NCBI GenBank assembly: GCA_003223025.1
Contig: QHXR01000012.1
Location: forward strand, 1-38,106
Length of the DNA stretch: 38,106 nucleotides
Source of the DNA: Acidobacteriota bacterium
Lineage (GTDB): Bacteria > Acidobacteriota > Blastocatellia > Pyrinomonadales > Pyrinomonadaceae
Direction: 5' to 3'
Shown here piece after piece: positions 1 through 8,796 of this stretch. Position 1 is the stretch's first letter; each line of letters starts with the position of its first letter. The notes below the pieces were generated by a model, which ran no database searches, was not told the origin of the DNA, and saw nothing but the letters and a program-made list of their open reading frames with translations. A program made the position numbers and the translations under genes.

Positions 1-386
1 TGATCGTCCTTCATCTGCTTTTTCATCCGATCATTCAGCGGCCCCATCGAATTGCCCTCGCCCATGATCTGTGTCGTCACGCCTTGCTTCAACTCTCCGA
101 GCGAACGTGGATCGACGATCAGCGATTCGGTCGACCAGGACAGCATGTTGATGAATCCCGGAGCGACAGCCAGGCCGGTCGCATCGATCACCGTAAGCGC
201 TTTCGCGCGGCTTAAGTCGCCGATCTTCTCGATCATGTCGCCTTTAATTCCAACATCGGCTTTGATCGGCGCACGGCCGCTGCCGTCGTAAATCATCCCG
301 CCCTTGATGATGATGTCGAAATCGCTCTGCGCCGAAACGCTCAATGCGATCGTTAGTATTGCCGTACAAACAGCGAGTATCTTCAT
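1..386 (-). CDS. Exported D-aminoacylase-like amidohydrolase, N-terminal part (runs off the left edge)
   Basis: The window shows the first 128 residues. An ATG at 386-384 opens a signal peptide ending near SVSAQ (residue 20). The start of an amidohydrolase fold follows (DFDIIIKGGMIYDGSG), as in N-acyl-D-amino-acid deacylases. At the place where metal-binding family members read APGFIDxHxH this protein reads APGFINMLSW, so both histidines of the first metal site are replaced (Leu82, Trp84). This form occurs in a subset of proteins annotated as D-aminoacylase, so it may be a family trait rather than decay. It lies 22 nt after another amidohydrolase gene, as the last visible gene of the operon. 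Family confidence is good, activity is uncertain, and the C-terminal half is not visible. Confidence 0.8.
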   Translation of the reverse strand, partial: MKILAVCTAILTIALSVSAQSDFDIIIKGGMIYDGSGRAPIKADVGIKGDMIEKIGDLSRAKALTVIDATGLAVAPGFINMLSWSTESLIVDPRSLGELKQGVTTQIMGEGNSMGPLNDRMKKQMKDD

Positions 387-408
387 TCTGATTTGTGTTC
401 CCTAATTT

Positions 409-1863
409 TTATCGAGTCGTTCTGCGAATTGCCTTCCCCGGCTTAACGCCTTCCACGATCTTTTCATCGCGCACGACGAAGACTCCGCCGACGAGTACAT
501 GGCGAATCCCTTCCGAATACAGCGCGGGCTGTTCGAATGTCGCGCGATCGATGACAGTGGCCGGATCGAAGATTGTGAGATCGGCATCCGTTCCGACTTT
601 GACACGGCCTTTCATGCGCATTGACGGGACAACTTTCTCCAAACGCTGCGCCGGCATCAGCGACATCTTGCGAATCGCGTCCATCAACGAGACCGCCTTC
701 TGTTCGCGGACGTAGAGTCCGAGCACCCGCGCGAAAGTTCCCGTGCCGCGCGGATGGCCTTTGCCCTTTTCGATCAATCCATCGCTCGCGACCATCACCC
801 GCGGATCGGCAACGGCCAGACGTGAAATTTCTTCGGGGATAGCATGACCGATGACCGATCCGCCTTCTTTCCTGTAACGTGCAAAGGTTTCCGCCGTCAA
901 CCGTTCGCCGGTAGTTACCCACTGCAGATCTTTATAAGTGATGCCGAACTTTTCCTGCCAGCCCTCGTCATAGATCGCCGATTCGAGACGCGTCTGCGTG
1001 GCCGTGTAAGGGTACGCTTCAGTCGTTACGTCCAGACCATGGCTCCGAGCTCCCTCGATCATCGCTAGACACGTGATCGTTTGCCTGAGACACATACTGG
1101 TTATATGTACGACGTGCAGCGATGCACCGGTCGCGGCGGCATCGGCCAAAACTTCCTGTAACGATCCCACACCGCTCGCCGGTTCTACCGCGCCGGCATT
1201 CCGCATGTGAACGTAGTTCGCCACGCCGCGTTTGGCGGACAGAGCAAAAAGATCGAACACCTCGGCACGCGTCGTGGTCGGAACGTAGTTGATACCGAAT
1301 CCGATTCCAAGAGCTCCTTCATCGAGCCCTTGATTGATCAGCGCGGTCACTTGGGAAACTTCGGCCGGTGTGGAAACACGGTTGATTGCATTGTCACGCG
1401 GCAGAAATGTACCGGTGTCTTTCATCACGGTCATCTTTGCCTGGATGTGACTGACCGTTGCCCCGAAGTTGATGAGCGCCTTGCCTTCGCGTTCGGCGTA
1501 CCACGATGCGACGGGCGATACACCGACTTCCATTTCGAGCGCAGTCGTCACTCCGTCGCGTGCTTTGTATCGATAGTTCTCGTCGTCCTGTCCGTGCGAA
1601 TGAAGATCGATGAAGCCAGGTGCGATGACCAGGCCTTTGACATCGATCACCGTTCGTCCCTTCAACGGCTGCGTCGAAATGGCGGCGATCTTTCCATCAC
1701 GAATACCGACATAACGAACCGCGTCGAGATTCGATTCCGGATCCATCACGCGCCCGCTTGCCAGCACAACGTCGTACTGAACTTGTTGAGCAGCCGTCTT
1801 CACCGGCGTCATCAAGATAAGAAACGCGCTCGTCATGAGCATGACTCGTCCAACGATTTTCAT
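409..1863 (-). CDS. Exported N-acyl-D-amino-acid (D-glutamate type) deacylase, amidohydrolase family
   Basis: A 484-residue protein with a signal peptide (hydrophobic residues 7-24, ending near TAAQ). The metal-dependent amidohydrolase domain follows, with the intact first metal motif GFIDLHSHG (His88, His90). Later family marks are VHMRNAG, LHVVHITS and the D-aminoacylase-type block HPRGTGTFARVLG just after an ASDG segment that carries the usual metal Asp. The end shows the beta-sandwich motif VGTDADLTIFDP. The expected reaction is hydrolysis of N-acyl-D-amino acids in the periplasm or outside the cell, possibly to recycle D-amino acids. It sits 16 nt after a TPR gene and 22 nt before a second deacylase-like gene that lacks the HxH motif. 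The exact substrate cannot be read from sequence. Confidence 0.85.
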   Translation of the reverse strand: MKIVGRVMLMTSAFLILMTPVKTAAQQVQYDVVLASGRVMDPESNLDAVRYVGIRDGKIAAISTQPLKGRTVIDVKGLVIAPGFIDLHSHGQDDENYRYKARDGVTTALEMEVGVSPVASWYAEREGKALINFGATVSHIQAKMTVMKDTGTFLPRDNAINRVSTPAEVSQVTALINQGLDEGALGIGFGINYVPTTTRAEVFDLFALSAKRGVANYVHMRNAGAVEPASGVGSLQEVLADAAATGASLHVVHITSMCLRQTITCLAMIEGARSHGLDVTTEAYPYTATQTRLESAIYDEGWQEKFGITYKDLQWVTTGERLTAETFARYRKEGGSVIGHAIPEEISRLAVADPRVMVASDGLIEKGKGHPRGTGTFARVLGLYVREQKAVSLMDAIRKMSLMPAQRLEKVVPSMRMKGRVKVGTDADLTIFDPATVIDRATFEQPALYSEGIRHVLVGGVFVVRDEKIVEGVKPGKAIRRTTR

Positions 1864-1879
1864 AAAATTTTTGCCTTCG

Positions 1880-3664
1880 CTATTGCCCGAGATTCATTCG
1901 CCGCATCAGATCCTTGAATCGCGGATCGCCGCGAAGCGGATCCATGAATGGATCGGCGGCTATTTGATTGAGAAAACAGTCGTGATCTTCGAACGACTTT
2001 TCCAACTCCGCGAACGCTTTGTCCTTGTCTCCGAGCGTGGCATGGATCGAGGCGAGATAATATGTGCGAACATACCGGGTGCTCCTAAGCGCCTCCATCT
2101 TCGCGATCTGCTTCTCCGCCTCGGGGCGATTTCCGGTTTTCGCATAGGCGTGAGCGAGTGAAACCAAAGACATCCATGCGGACGGCGAGTCAGCCGGAGC
2201 TTGCTGGCTGATAGTGATCGCCTCGTCGTATTTTCCGTTCGCAACCAATGCCATCCCGAGCCAGTACCGCGCGAGCGGAAAATTAGGATCGAGCTCAAAG
2301 GCTTTGCGCGCTTGGTCCAAAGCCTTCGGGTACTGACGGTCCTTCACATATGTACCGACTGCAACGGAATTATTTATAAGGGAAAGCGGCTCGAGCTCGA
2401 GAGCCCGCTCCGCTTCCTTCACGCTTTCAGCAGTTCGTTGACGGGCGGGCAAATAGCTTCCCGCATAGACCAAATGAATGTACGAGATGTTCGGATCAAG
2501 CTCGAACGCTTTCTTAAAATGGCTCTCCGACTCCGCCCAGTTCCAGTCATAAATCGCAAGCGCATCTGCCAGTGCCGAGTGCGCCTGAGGCAGCGTCGGA
2601 TCGATCTCAAGGGCTCGCGTTGCAGCTGCCTTCGCGGCCGGTATGCATTCCTTCGGCGCGGCATCGGGATCTTTTCCCATCGAGTTGTACGCCTCGGCCT
2701 TCCCCGCGTATGCGAGCGCAAAGTTCGGATCGATCTCGATCGCCTTGTCATAACTGTCGATGGCTTTCAAGAGATCGTCTTTCACGCGGCGCGACCAGTG
2801 ATAACGTCCGCGCAAATAGAGCTGATACGCTTCGTTGCTAGTCGTGTATTTTTTCGTGATGCCTTGCTCATTGCCGGCGAGCTTGAGCTGCATCTTTTGT
2901 GTGAGCGTCGTCGCGATCTCACGCTGTGTCGCCATGAGATCCGCCATCTTCCGATCGTATTGTTCCGCCCAAACGAGTTTTCCGGATCGCGCATCGATGA
3001 GCTGAACGCTGATATCCAAACTATCTCCGATCTGCGTTAGCCTTCCTGAGAGAACCGCATCGACATCGAGATCCTTCGCAATCTGTGCGACGTCTTCTGC
3101 TCTTCCTTTGTATCGCATCACCGAACTCGTCGGACTCACTTTGAGATTGGGAAGTTGAGAGAAGCGGAAGATCAGTGAATCGGTCAGGCCGTCAGACAGG
3201 TAATCCGTATCAGTATTTCCGCTGCGATTTTCAAACGGCAGAACGGCGATCGAATCGAGTCGTCCGCTACCGCCTGAAGATTTCAAGTAGCCATAGCCGA
3301 AGTAGCCACCGACTAAAGCAACGACACCGAGAACAATCCCGGCCATCATGCCCGCGCTCATGTTCTTCGCCTTTTCCGATTCCGCCTCATGCGGCTGTGC
3401 CGCCCGATGAGCGGAAAGGCTTTGCCTTTCCGTGCGATTCTCAATTGTTGTTGGAGGCTCCGCCTCCGATGCGGTTGTGTGATGAAACGCGAGAGTCGAC
3501 GCATCTGGCGAAGAACCGCCTGAAGGCAGCACCCGAAACGAGTCCAAAATGGCAGTCGCCGGCTCACCCGCGGCCGGTCCGAACAAAAGCTCCGCTCCGT
3601 CATCGAGACAGAATCTCAACGAGTCATCGTTATAATCTCTTCCACATTCGGGGCATCGCTTCAT
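1880..3664 (-). CDS. Zinc-ribbon-like, membrane-anchored TolB-like/TPR protein (copy 1)
   Basis: I chose the ATG at 3664 (MKRCPECGRD) over an upstream in-frame start because the same N-terminus opens three other genes here and because it leaves an 8 nt gap to the preceding gene. The 594-residue product has a short ribbon with Cys4, Cys7 and Cys19, then a low-complexity linker (about 40-100) and one transmembrane helix (about 104-127). Next comes a FlgO/TolB-N-like domain (about 138-262) starting SIAVLPFENRSG, then TPR repeats (about 270-560). The expected topology is ribbon in the cytoplasm, TPR outside. The FlgO-TPR part resembles the extracytoplasmic half of acidobacterial Ser/Thr kinases, but no kinase domain is present. 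The linker is encoded by hairpin-forming DNA shared with two paralogues. The molecular role is unknown; scaffold or sensor is a guess. Confidence 0.85.
   Translation of the reverse strand: MKRCPECGRDYNDDSLRFCLDDGAELLFGPAAGEPATAILDSFRVLPSGGSSPDASTLAFHHTTASEAEPPTTIENRTERQSLSAHRAAQPHEAESEKAKNMSAGMMAGIVLGVVALVGGYFGYGYLKSSGGSGRLDSIAVLPFENRSGNTDTDYLSDGLTDSLIFRFSQLPNLKVSPTSSVMRYKGRAEDVAQIAKDLDVDAVLSGRLTQIGDSLDISVQLIDARSGKLVWAEQYDRKMADLMATQREIATTLTQKMQLKLAGNEQGITKKYTTSNEAYQLYLRGRYHWSRRVKDDLLKAIDSYDKAIEIDPNFALAYAGKAEAYNSMGKDPDAAPKECIPAAKAAATRALEIDPTLPQAHSALADALAIYDWNWAESESHFKKAFELDPNISYIHLVYAGSYLPARQRTAESVKEAERALELEPLSLINNSVAVGTYVKDRQYPKALDQARKAFELDPNFPLARYWLGMALVANGKYDEAITISQQAPADSPSAWMSLVSLAHAYAKTGNRPEAEKQIAKMEALRSTRYVRTYYLASIHATLGDKDKAFAELEKSFEDHDCFLNQIAADPFMDPLRGDPRFKDLMRRMNLGQ
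3391..3527 (-). repeat. In-frame palindromic segment in TPR gene copy 1
   Basis: Four short hairpins lie inside the coding sequence: 3391-3403, 3413-3431 (GGAAAGGCTTTGCCTTTCC, 8 bp stem), 3453-3467 (GGAGGCTCCGCCTCC) and 3518-3527 (GCCTGAAGGC). They encode the linker read as VLPSGGSS ... ERQSLSAHRAAQP. Closely similar DNA occurs at the same place in the copies at 6524-8332 and 8797-10539. Confidence 0.75.
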
Positions 3665-3672
3665 AGAATCGA

Positions 3673-4527
3673 TCAGGCGATCGTGTCGTAAACAAAAGAT
3701 CCGACAGGAACAGTCAGCAGCGGCACGCCGGCTTGGCGCAATACGCGTTCGCTGTGACTGCCGCGAAGTCCGTCGAGGAATCCGTTTCGGCCTTCCGTCA
3801 CCATCACGATCAGATCCGCCTGCGTATCTTTCGAAGCGTCGACGATACTTTGGATCACATCGCCGGAACGAACATCTTCTTCCCAAGTCCATCCCGGAAC
3901 ATCTCGCGTCCGTACGGCCGGCATCGAGCTTCCGTCACCGACGTGAAGCAGCGTGAATGTACCCCGATCGATGTTGAGGCTCTTGGCAAAACGCACGGCC
4001 GCTTCGATCGCGGGCTGAGGTTTTGGAGATAGTGCTACGGGAATAAGAATGTTTCGCAACGAGATCGAGCCATCATCGGGCGACACAAATCCGCGCGTGT
4101 CCGACCCGATGAACAATGTCATTTCAGTCGCCTTCCGCGCGATCGGCTCCGCGATAGATCCGGTGAGCCAACGCGCTACGCCTGTCTTCTGACTTGTCGC
4201 GAGCACGATCATCTCCGCGGGAAATTCATGGAGATAATTGACGACCGCATCGACCGGATCTTTCTTCTGCGTGATCGCCTTACGAACGTCGATGCCAAGA
4301 TCGGCGACCGCGTTTCGAGGGCTGCCCGGCGGCAACAGTCCCCACTTTTCAAGCGTTTCGCGCACACCGGGAAACTCGTTCCAGTTGGGACGCTCGTCGG
4401 AAGAGACGTTCAGCAACGTGATCTTCGACTTCGCAAGCAAGGCCGCCTTCAACGCGTGGTAAAAAGCAACCTTGCTGCCCTCCGAAAAATCAGTTGGGTG
4501 TAACACGCCTTCGATAATCCGATCCAT
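3673..4527 (-). CDS. Universal stress protein, tandem two-domain UspA family
   Basis: A 284-residue cytoplasmic protein with two Usp domains. The first opens with IIEGVLHPTDFSEGS, the second with RNILIPVALSP. The second domain keeps the ATP-binding signature, seen as GRNGFLDGLRGSHSERVL. In the first domain the equivalent stretch is SQKTGVARWLTGSIAE, with the first Gly changed to Ser. I chose the ATG at 4527 because AGGAG precedes it and because the longer start at 4575 would overlap the upstream gene by 25 nt. Proteins of this family bind nucleotides and act in stress tolerance; partners are not known. The gene lies inside the TPR/propeller operon with short gaps on both sides (8 and 23 nt), which suggests co-expression with the envelope proteins. 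Confidence 0.88.
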   Translation of the reverse strand: MDRIIEGVLHPTDFSEGSKVAFYHALKAALLAKSKITLLNVSSDERPNWNEFPGVRETLEKWGLLPPGSPRNAVADLGIDVRKAITQKKDPVDAVVNYLHEFPAEMIVLATSQKTGVARWLTGSIAEPIARKATEMTLFIGSDTRGFVSPDDGSISLRNILIPVALSPKPQPAIEAAVRFAKSLNIDRGTFTLLHVGDGSSMPAVRTRDVPGWTWEEDVRSGDVIQSIVDASKDTQADLIVMVTEGRNGFLDGLRGSHSERVLRQAGVPLLTVPVGSFVYDTIA

Positions 4528-4550
4528 AAATTGTATTTCTCCTACTGTTC

Positions 4551-6515
4551 TTACTTTTTCAACAAACTGGTCCAATTGAGGATCACGGTCGGCGGCCGAG
4601 CGGTCGGCTCACCGATCAGGGTCCCGATCACAAACTTTTGGCCGTCGCGACTCACGTCGAATTCGTGTGTCGCTCCAAACAGTCCGAGCGTGCGTGTCTT
4701 GAACAAAGCCTTCGGAGGCGTGAATTCAAATTCGCTTCCGGATGTCTTTACGGATGTCGTGGTCATCTGACCGTCACTACTCACAAAAAATAATTCGCTT
4801 CCGTCGGTTCTCCATACCGGCAAGATCCCGCCCGATGTAGAGATTCTTTGTCGGTCGGAACCGAGCTTGCTGTCGGCGGAAAATGATTGAACGTAGATTT
4901 CGTAATCTCCGGTGTCATCTGCGCTATAGACGAGCCACTTTCCATCGGGCGACAATTGCGGGGTCTGTTCATTAAATGGTGAACTGAGGAGCAGCGTCTC
5001 TTTCGGATTGTCGTCCAGCGAAATCGAATACATGTCAAAGCGTGTCTTCACTCCGCGTCTGACATAAATAATGAAGCGTCCGTCCGGTGACCAATCATAC
5101 GGGAATATTGCTCCCGGAAACGATATAGTAGCCGCGTCGCCGAGACCGCTCGCCGGTTTTATGGAAAGTCCGCCGTTGCTGCTATAGGCGACTTTTGTTC
5201 CATCGGGCGACCAAATCGGGATCTGCGCAAAATCCTTGGTCAGCCGCAGATCTGTCCCCTTCTCGAGATCTATGATCCAAAGAGTGTTCGGAAAACCGCG
5301 CTTGATGAGAAGCTTCTTTCCATCCGGAGATAAGTGCGGGTCTTCGCCAACGGCGACCTTTGCGGGCGGGCCGACGCCCCCGATCTGATTCCCTTCACGA
5401 TCGAACCAGATGAGTTGGTAATCACGTTCCCATGACCCTTGCCAAATAAGGATCCCGTTTTCAGAAACTGAAAATCGCCGGGTGTTGCCCACGGCGTTCT
5501 TTTGTCCGCCGATGATCGGTATCACTTCACCGCTAACCGCGGTCTCTTCGGCGTCGAATGCCTGCGCCACGAGCGCGTCGTTACGAACAAAAATGAGCCA
5601 GCCACCCGGGTCGTAGGCGAATGGCGTATCGCCCGCAAGAACTTCCTTTATCTCGGGTGAATCCAGCGATCCCGCCCAGACGCCGAACGTCGGAGGCGGA
5701 TTTGCATCCAATCCGCCGATGCCACGACGGTACAGGAAGTGCCGTCCATCCGGCATGAAGATCGGATTGGCATGTCTTTCCTTTGAGAGATCTTCAGACC
5801 CAAGTTTTATCGTCTGCGGTTCGCCGCCCGCTGCCGGAACCTGGAGTAGTGACGCCCGGTAGTCCGGAGCGAAGATGATCGTTCCTCCTTTACCCCAACT
5901 GCCGCCGATCATCCGAGCTGCATCGCAAAGTACCTGCGCATTGCCGCCACTTAAGTCCGACCGTTTTAGTTTCCCGTTCGAGCCGTACGCGACCGATCTG
6001 CTATCCGGCGACCAGAATGGCTCGAGCGGATTTTCGGAGCCGGGTAATACCTTCGCCTCGGTAGAATCCAGATCGCGGACATAAAGCAAATTCTTGCCCT
6101 CGGTCGAACCTGAGAAAATGATCTTCTTTCCGTCGGGCGAGATCACTGTAGAGTCGGGCTGTTTGTCGTTGAACGAGAGATTCGACGGAACCTCGAATGC
6201 TAATCTGACCACCGATTGATTCGCCGCGCTCCGTCCATTGAATGCGAATCCTGCCGCTCCGATGACGATCACCGCAAACAGCGCCGCGGCGATCCAGGGA
6301 ATAAACTTTGACGATCCTCGCCGCGGTTGCGCAGACGTTTGCGCACTCGCAGGCAACGTCTCGGTTAAGTTCTCGCCGGACAGCGCATCGCTCGATAAGA
6401 TCGCCGTCGCCGGTTCATCGTGTACAGTTCCCTGCACAAGCGAAGCACCATCATCGAGACAGTACAACAGACTGTCGTCGACGTAATCCTTTTTGCACTG
6501 AGGGCACCGCTTCAT
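4551..6515 (-). CDS. Zinc-ribbon-like, membrane-anchored PD40 beta-propeller protein
   Basis: A 654-residue protein starting at MKRCPQCKKDYVDDS (ATG at 6515, 8 nt after the preceding stop). It has the same Cys4/Cys7/Cys19 ribbon as its TPR neighbours, then one transmembrane helix (roughly residues 70-92, WIAAALFAVIVIGAAGFAF). A large extracytoplasmic region follows with repeated PD40/WD40-like blades of the type ISPDGKKIIF, WSPDSRSVAYG, LSPDGKKLLI, WSPDGRFIIYV and LSPDGKWLVYS. These resemble the TolB C-terminal propeller. The last stretch (VSRDGQKFVIGT ... VILNW) is typical of acidobacterial proteins in which the propeller follows a kinase, but no kinase is present. A role as surface scaffold or ligand sensor is inference. 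It lacks the hairpin-encoded linker of the TPR copies. Confidence 0.85.
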   Translation of the reverse strand: MKRCPQCKKDYVDDSLLYCLDDGASLVQGTVHDEPATAILSSDALSGENLTETLPASAQTSAQPRRGSSKFIPWIAAALFAVIVIGAAGFAFNGRSAANQSVVRLAFEVPSNLSFNDKQPDSTVISPDGKKIIFSGSTEGKNLLYVRDLDSTEAKVLPGSENPLEPFWSPDSRSVAYGSNGKLKRSDLSGGNAQVLCDAARMIGGSWGKGGTIIFAPDYRASLLQVPAAGGEPQTIKLGSEDLSKERHANPIFMPDGRHFLYRRGIGGLDANPPPTFGVWAGSLDSPEIKEVLAGDTPFAYDPGGWLIFVRNDALVAQAFDAEETAVSGEVIPIIGGQKNAVGNTRRFSVSENGILIWQGSWERDYQLIWFDREGNQIGGVGPPAKVAVGEDPHLSPDGKKLLIKRGFPNTLWIIDLEKGTDLRLTKDFAQIPIWSPDGTKVAYSSNGGLSIKPASGLGDAATISFPGAIFPYDWSPDGRFIIYVRRGVKTRFDMYSISLDDNPKETLLLSSPFNEQTPQLSPDGKWLVYSADDTGDYEIYVQSFSADSKLGSDRQRISTSGGILPVWRTDGSELFFVSSDGQMTTTSVKTSGSEFEFTPPKALFKTRTLGLFGATHEFDVSRDGQKFVIGTLIGEPTARPPTVILNWTSLLKK

Positions 6516-6523
6516 CAATCGTT

Positions 6524-8332
6524 CTATTCGGGAAAACCAATCTTCTTTAACAAGTCCTGGAATCTCGGATCGGTGCGAAGAGGATCCCACGCAGGTTCCG
6601 ACTTCATCTGAACCGCCGCGATTTCGCCTTTACCCTTTGCAACGGCTTTCTGCAGAGTCGCGATGGCCGCGTCATTGTCGCCGAAACCGACCTCGCACAT
6701 AGCGATCGTGAACGGAGCAGGTTCTTCGTTACTCTTCCGCGCACCTTCGCGTTCGAACTCAAGGACCTTCCGCCAGAATGCCTTTGGACCACCGCTTCGG
6801 TACACGGCCCGGAGGGCGTCGAGACGCGGGTCGACTTGCGTCATGTCTTCGCCCCCATAAAAACGCTGCTTCCGTGCCTCGTCTATCGCTTCTTCATACA
6901 TTCCTTTCGCACGGTAGGCATAGATCATCTGTCTATGCGCTTTTTCGAAACCTGGGTCTATTTCGAACACCTTCTGGTATTGCGCGAGTGCCTCATCGTA
7001 GCGGCGGGCACTGTAATACATACCCGCCAAGGTCACATTGATTATCAGTGACATCGGATCGAGCTCGAGCGCCTGTTTCATTTCCGCGATCGACTCATCA
7101 TGACGGCCCATGTTCGCAAGGAACTCGGCGTACCACTGATGTGCCGATGGGTACTTCGGATTTAGTTCGATCGCGCGCTTGAATTCGCGCTCAGCCTCGG
7201 GGAAATTCCATTCGTATTCGTGACACACAACGCCGATCGCGGCACGCGGTTCGGCAAGAGTCGGATCGATCTCGAGCGCTTTTTCCGCCATAGCACGGGC
7301 CCGCGGATATGTGTCGTCAGGCTTGGGATGGTCCTGATACGACGGCAATACCTGATATGCGTCGGCGAGCCCCGAATACGCCAGTCCGAATTTCGGATCG
7401 AGCTTTATCGCCTCGTTAAAAAACTCAATGCTGCGATTTATGTCCGGCTCAGTGCGCTTGTTCCAGAAATAGCGGCCCTTGAGATAAAGCTGGTAAGCCT
7501 CGTTGTTGTCGGTGTACTTTTTGGTGACGCCGGTGCTTTCACTACCGGTGAGTTTGAGCTGAAGTTTTTCGGTAATGACAGCGGCGATCTCGCGCTGCGT
7601 TGACATCAGGTCCGACATTTTTCGCTCGAACTGCTCGCCCCAGATCGTCTTGTTATTGATCGCGTCGATGAGCTCAACGCTGATGCTTAGATTGTCGCCG
7701 CGTTGAACCATGCGTCCTGACATCACGGCCTGAACACCCAACTCTTTAGCGATCTTCTGCGCGTCGAATTCCTTTCCCTTGTAACGCATCACCGAGCTCG
7801 CCGGACTGACTTTTAGATCGGGTAATTGAGACAGGCGATAGATGAGCGATTCGGCAAGACCATCAGAAAGATATTCCGAATCAGCATTGCCGCTGCTATT
7901 TTGTAGCGGAAGCACGGCGATGGAATTTATCCGGCCGCTGTTTGAGAAGTATCGATAACCGAGAAATCCGGAAGCCGCTAATAAGGCAACGATGATCCCC
8001 ATCGCTGCCAGACTCCGGCGACTATTCTTCGGCTCCGCCGCCCGATGGGCGGAAAGGCTTTGCCTTTCCGGCGAGTCACCAAAATGAGTTTGCGGCTCCG
8101 CCGCCGATGCAGTTGTGTGGATCTGAGCGCGAGTCGGAGACTCGTTAGAGCCGCCTGAAGGCGGGACTCCAAGCGACGGGACTCCAGGCGGCGTAATACC
8201 AAATTCATTCAAGATCGCCGTTGCCGGTTCGTCTCCCGACGCAGGTCCGTCGAGAAGCGTAGCTCCGTCGTCAAGACAAAAGTTCAATGTCTCGTCGGTG
8301 TAATCTCTTCTGCACTCCGGACAACGTTTCAT
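6524..8332 (-). CDS. Zinc-ribbon-like, membrane-anchored TolB-like/TPR protein (copy 2)
   Basis: A 602-residue paralogue of the proteins at 1880-3664 and 8797-10539. The order is MKRCPECRRDYTDE ribbon (Cys4, Cys7, Cys19), long linker, one transmembrane helix (about 110-130), FlgO/TolB-N-like domain beginning SIAVLPLQNSSG, then TPR repeats (for example NEAYQLYLKGRYFWNKR, FGLAYSGLADAYQVL). The end is close to the other copies (DPRFQDLLKKIGF). The linker is the longest of the three and carries two GVPxxG units (GVPSLGVPPSGG) plus the ERQSLSAHRAA segment, both encoded by hairpin DNA. Gaps are 6 nt from the DinB-like gene and 8 nt to the propeller gene. Function unknown. Confidence 0.85.
   Translation of the reverse strand: MKRCPECRRDYTDETLNFCLDDGATLLDGPASGDEPATAILNEFGITPPGVPSLGVPPSGGSNESPTRAQIHTTASAAEPQTHFGDSPERQSLSAHRAAEPKNSRRSLAAMGIIVALLAASGFLGYRYFSNSGRINSIAVLPLQNSSGNADSEYLSDGLAESLIYRLSQLPDLKVSPASSVMRYKGKEFDAQKIAKELGVQAVMSGRMVQRGDNLSISVELIDAINNKTIWGEQFERKMSDLMSTQREIAAVITEKLQLKLTGSESTGVTKKYTDNNEAYQLYLKGRYFWNKRTEPDINRSIEFFNEAIKLDPKFGLAYSGLADAYQVLPSYQDHPKPDDTYPRARAMAEKALEIDPTLAEPRAAIGVVCHEYEWNFPEAEREFKRAIELNPKYPSAHQWYAEFLANMGRHDESIAEMKQALELDPMSLIINVTLAGMYYSARRYDEALAQYQKVFEIDPGFEKAHRQMIYAYRAKGMYEEAIDEARKQRFYGGEDMTQVDPRLDALRAVYRSGGPKAFWRKVLEFEREGARKSNEEPAPFTIAMCEVGFGDNDAAIATLQKAVAKGKGEIAAVQMKSEPAWDPLRTDPRFQDLLKKIGFPE
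8030..8175 (-). repeat. In-frame palindromic segment in TPR gene copy 2
   Basis: The perfect hairpin GGAAAGGCTTTGCCTTTCC is at 8051-8069, with GC-rich neighbours around 8030-8043 and 8092-8105. A GCCTGAAGGCGGGACTCCA unit lies at 8153-8171; the same 19 nt recur at 11024-11042 in the GNAT gene. The encoded peptides are GVPPSGGSN and ERQSLSAHRAAEP. Confidence 0.75.
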
Positions 8333-8338
8333 GAATTA

Positions 8339-8791
8339 CTAAACTCCGAACTGGCGCAGGTGATGATCCATGTGTTTGTGAGCGATCAATCCCCAATCTT
8401 TCGCCGACATCTTTCCGAAGAACGGATGATAAGAACAATCATGATCCGCAGGTAATGTACCGACTCGACCAACAGACTCGATGACGAGCTTTTTATCAGT
8501 TTCAAACCCGAGCGCTTTTCGGCCTTCGCGCTGCTGATCCATCCGGGCAGAAGTCTCGATCTCTTTCGGCATTGGAAGAACGTAGAGCACGAGCGGCTTT
8601 ATCAACGTGCGAGAGAAGAAACTGCTCATATCCGGTATGTCGGAATTGAACGGCAGATCGTGTGCCTGGACAAGGTGCGACAACATCTGTTCGACACTCA
8701 TTCGTCCCCAGACCGCTTTGGTTTCGGGTGTTAATTTATTCAATCGATCAAGCAGATCAGCTCGACATTTCTCATCTCGAATACTTTTCAT
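8339..8791 (-). CDS. DinB-like four-helix protein (DUF1569 type)
   Basis: A 150-residue cytoplasmic protein. It reads as a DinB/YfiT-like helical bundle of the DUF1569 type: WGRMSVEQMLSHLVQAHD near residues 28-45, and a C-terminal DWGLIAHKHMDHHLRQFGV. The His near residue 37 and the HxxxH pair near the C-terminus are in the positions of the metal triad of this superfamily. Relatives include metal-dependent thiol transferases, but the substrate here is unknown. The gene is set between two TPR paralogues with 5 and 6 nt gaps, so it is almost certainly co-transcribed with them. Confidence 0.8.
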   Translation of the reverse strand: MKSIRDEKCRADLLDRLNKLTPETKAVWGRMSVEQMLSHLVQAHDLPFNSDIPDMSSFFSRTLIKPLVLYVLPMPKEIETSARMDQQREGRKALGFETDKKLVIESVGRVGTLPADHDCSYHPFFGKMSAKDWGLIAHKHMDHHLRQFGV

Positions 8792-8796
8792 ATCGG

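Noticed and set aside
1207-3040. Long plus-strand open frames opposite the amidohydrolase and TPR genes (up to 279 codons)
   Set aside because: They lie antisense to genes with clear family motifs, have Arg/Ser-rich composition typical of shadow frames and show no domain.
3665-3892. Longer N-terminus for TPR copy 1 (670 residues)
   Set aside because: The extra residues are Arg-rich, overlap the universal stress gene in another frame, and the paralogues all begin at MKRCPEC.
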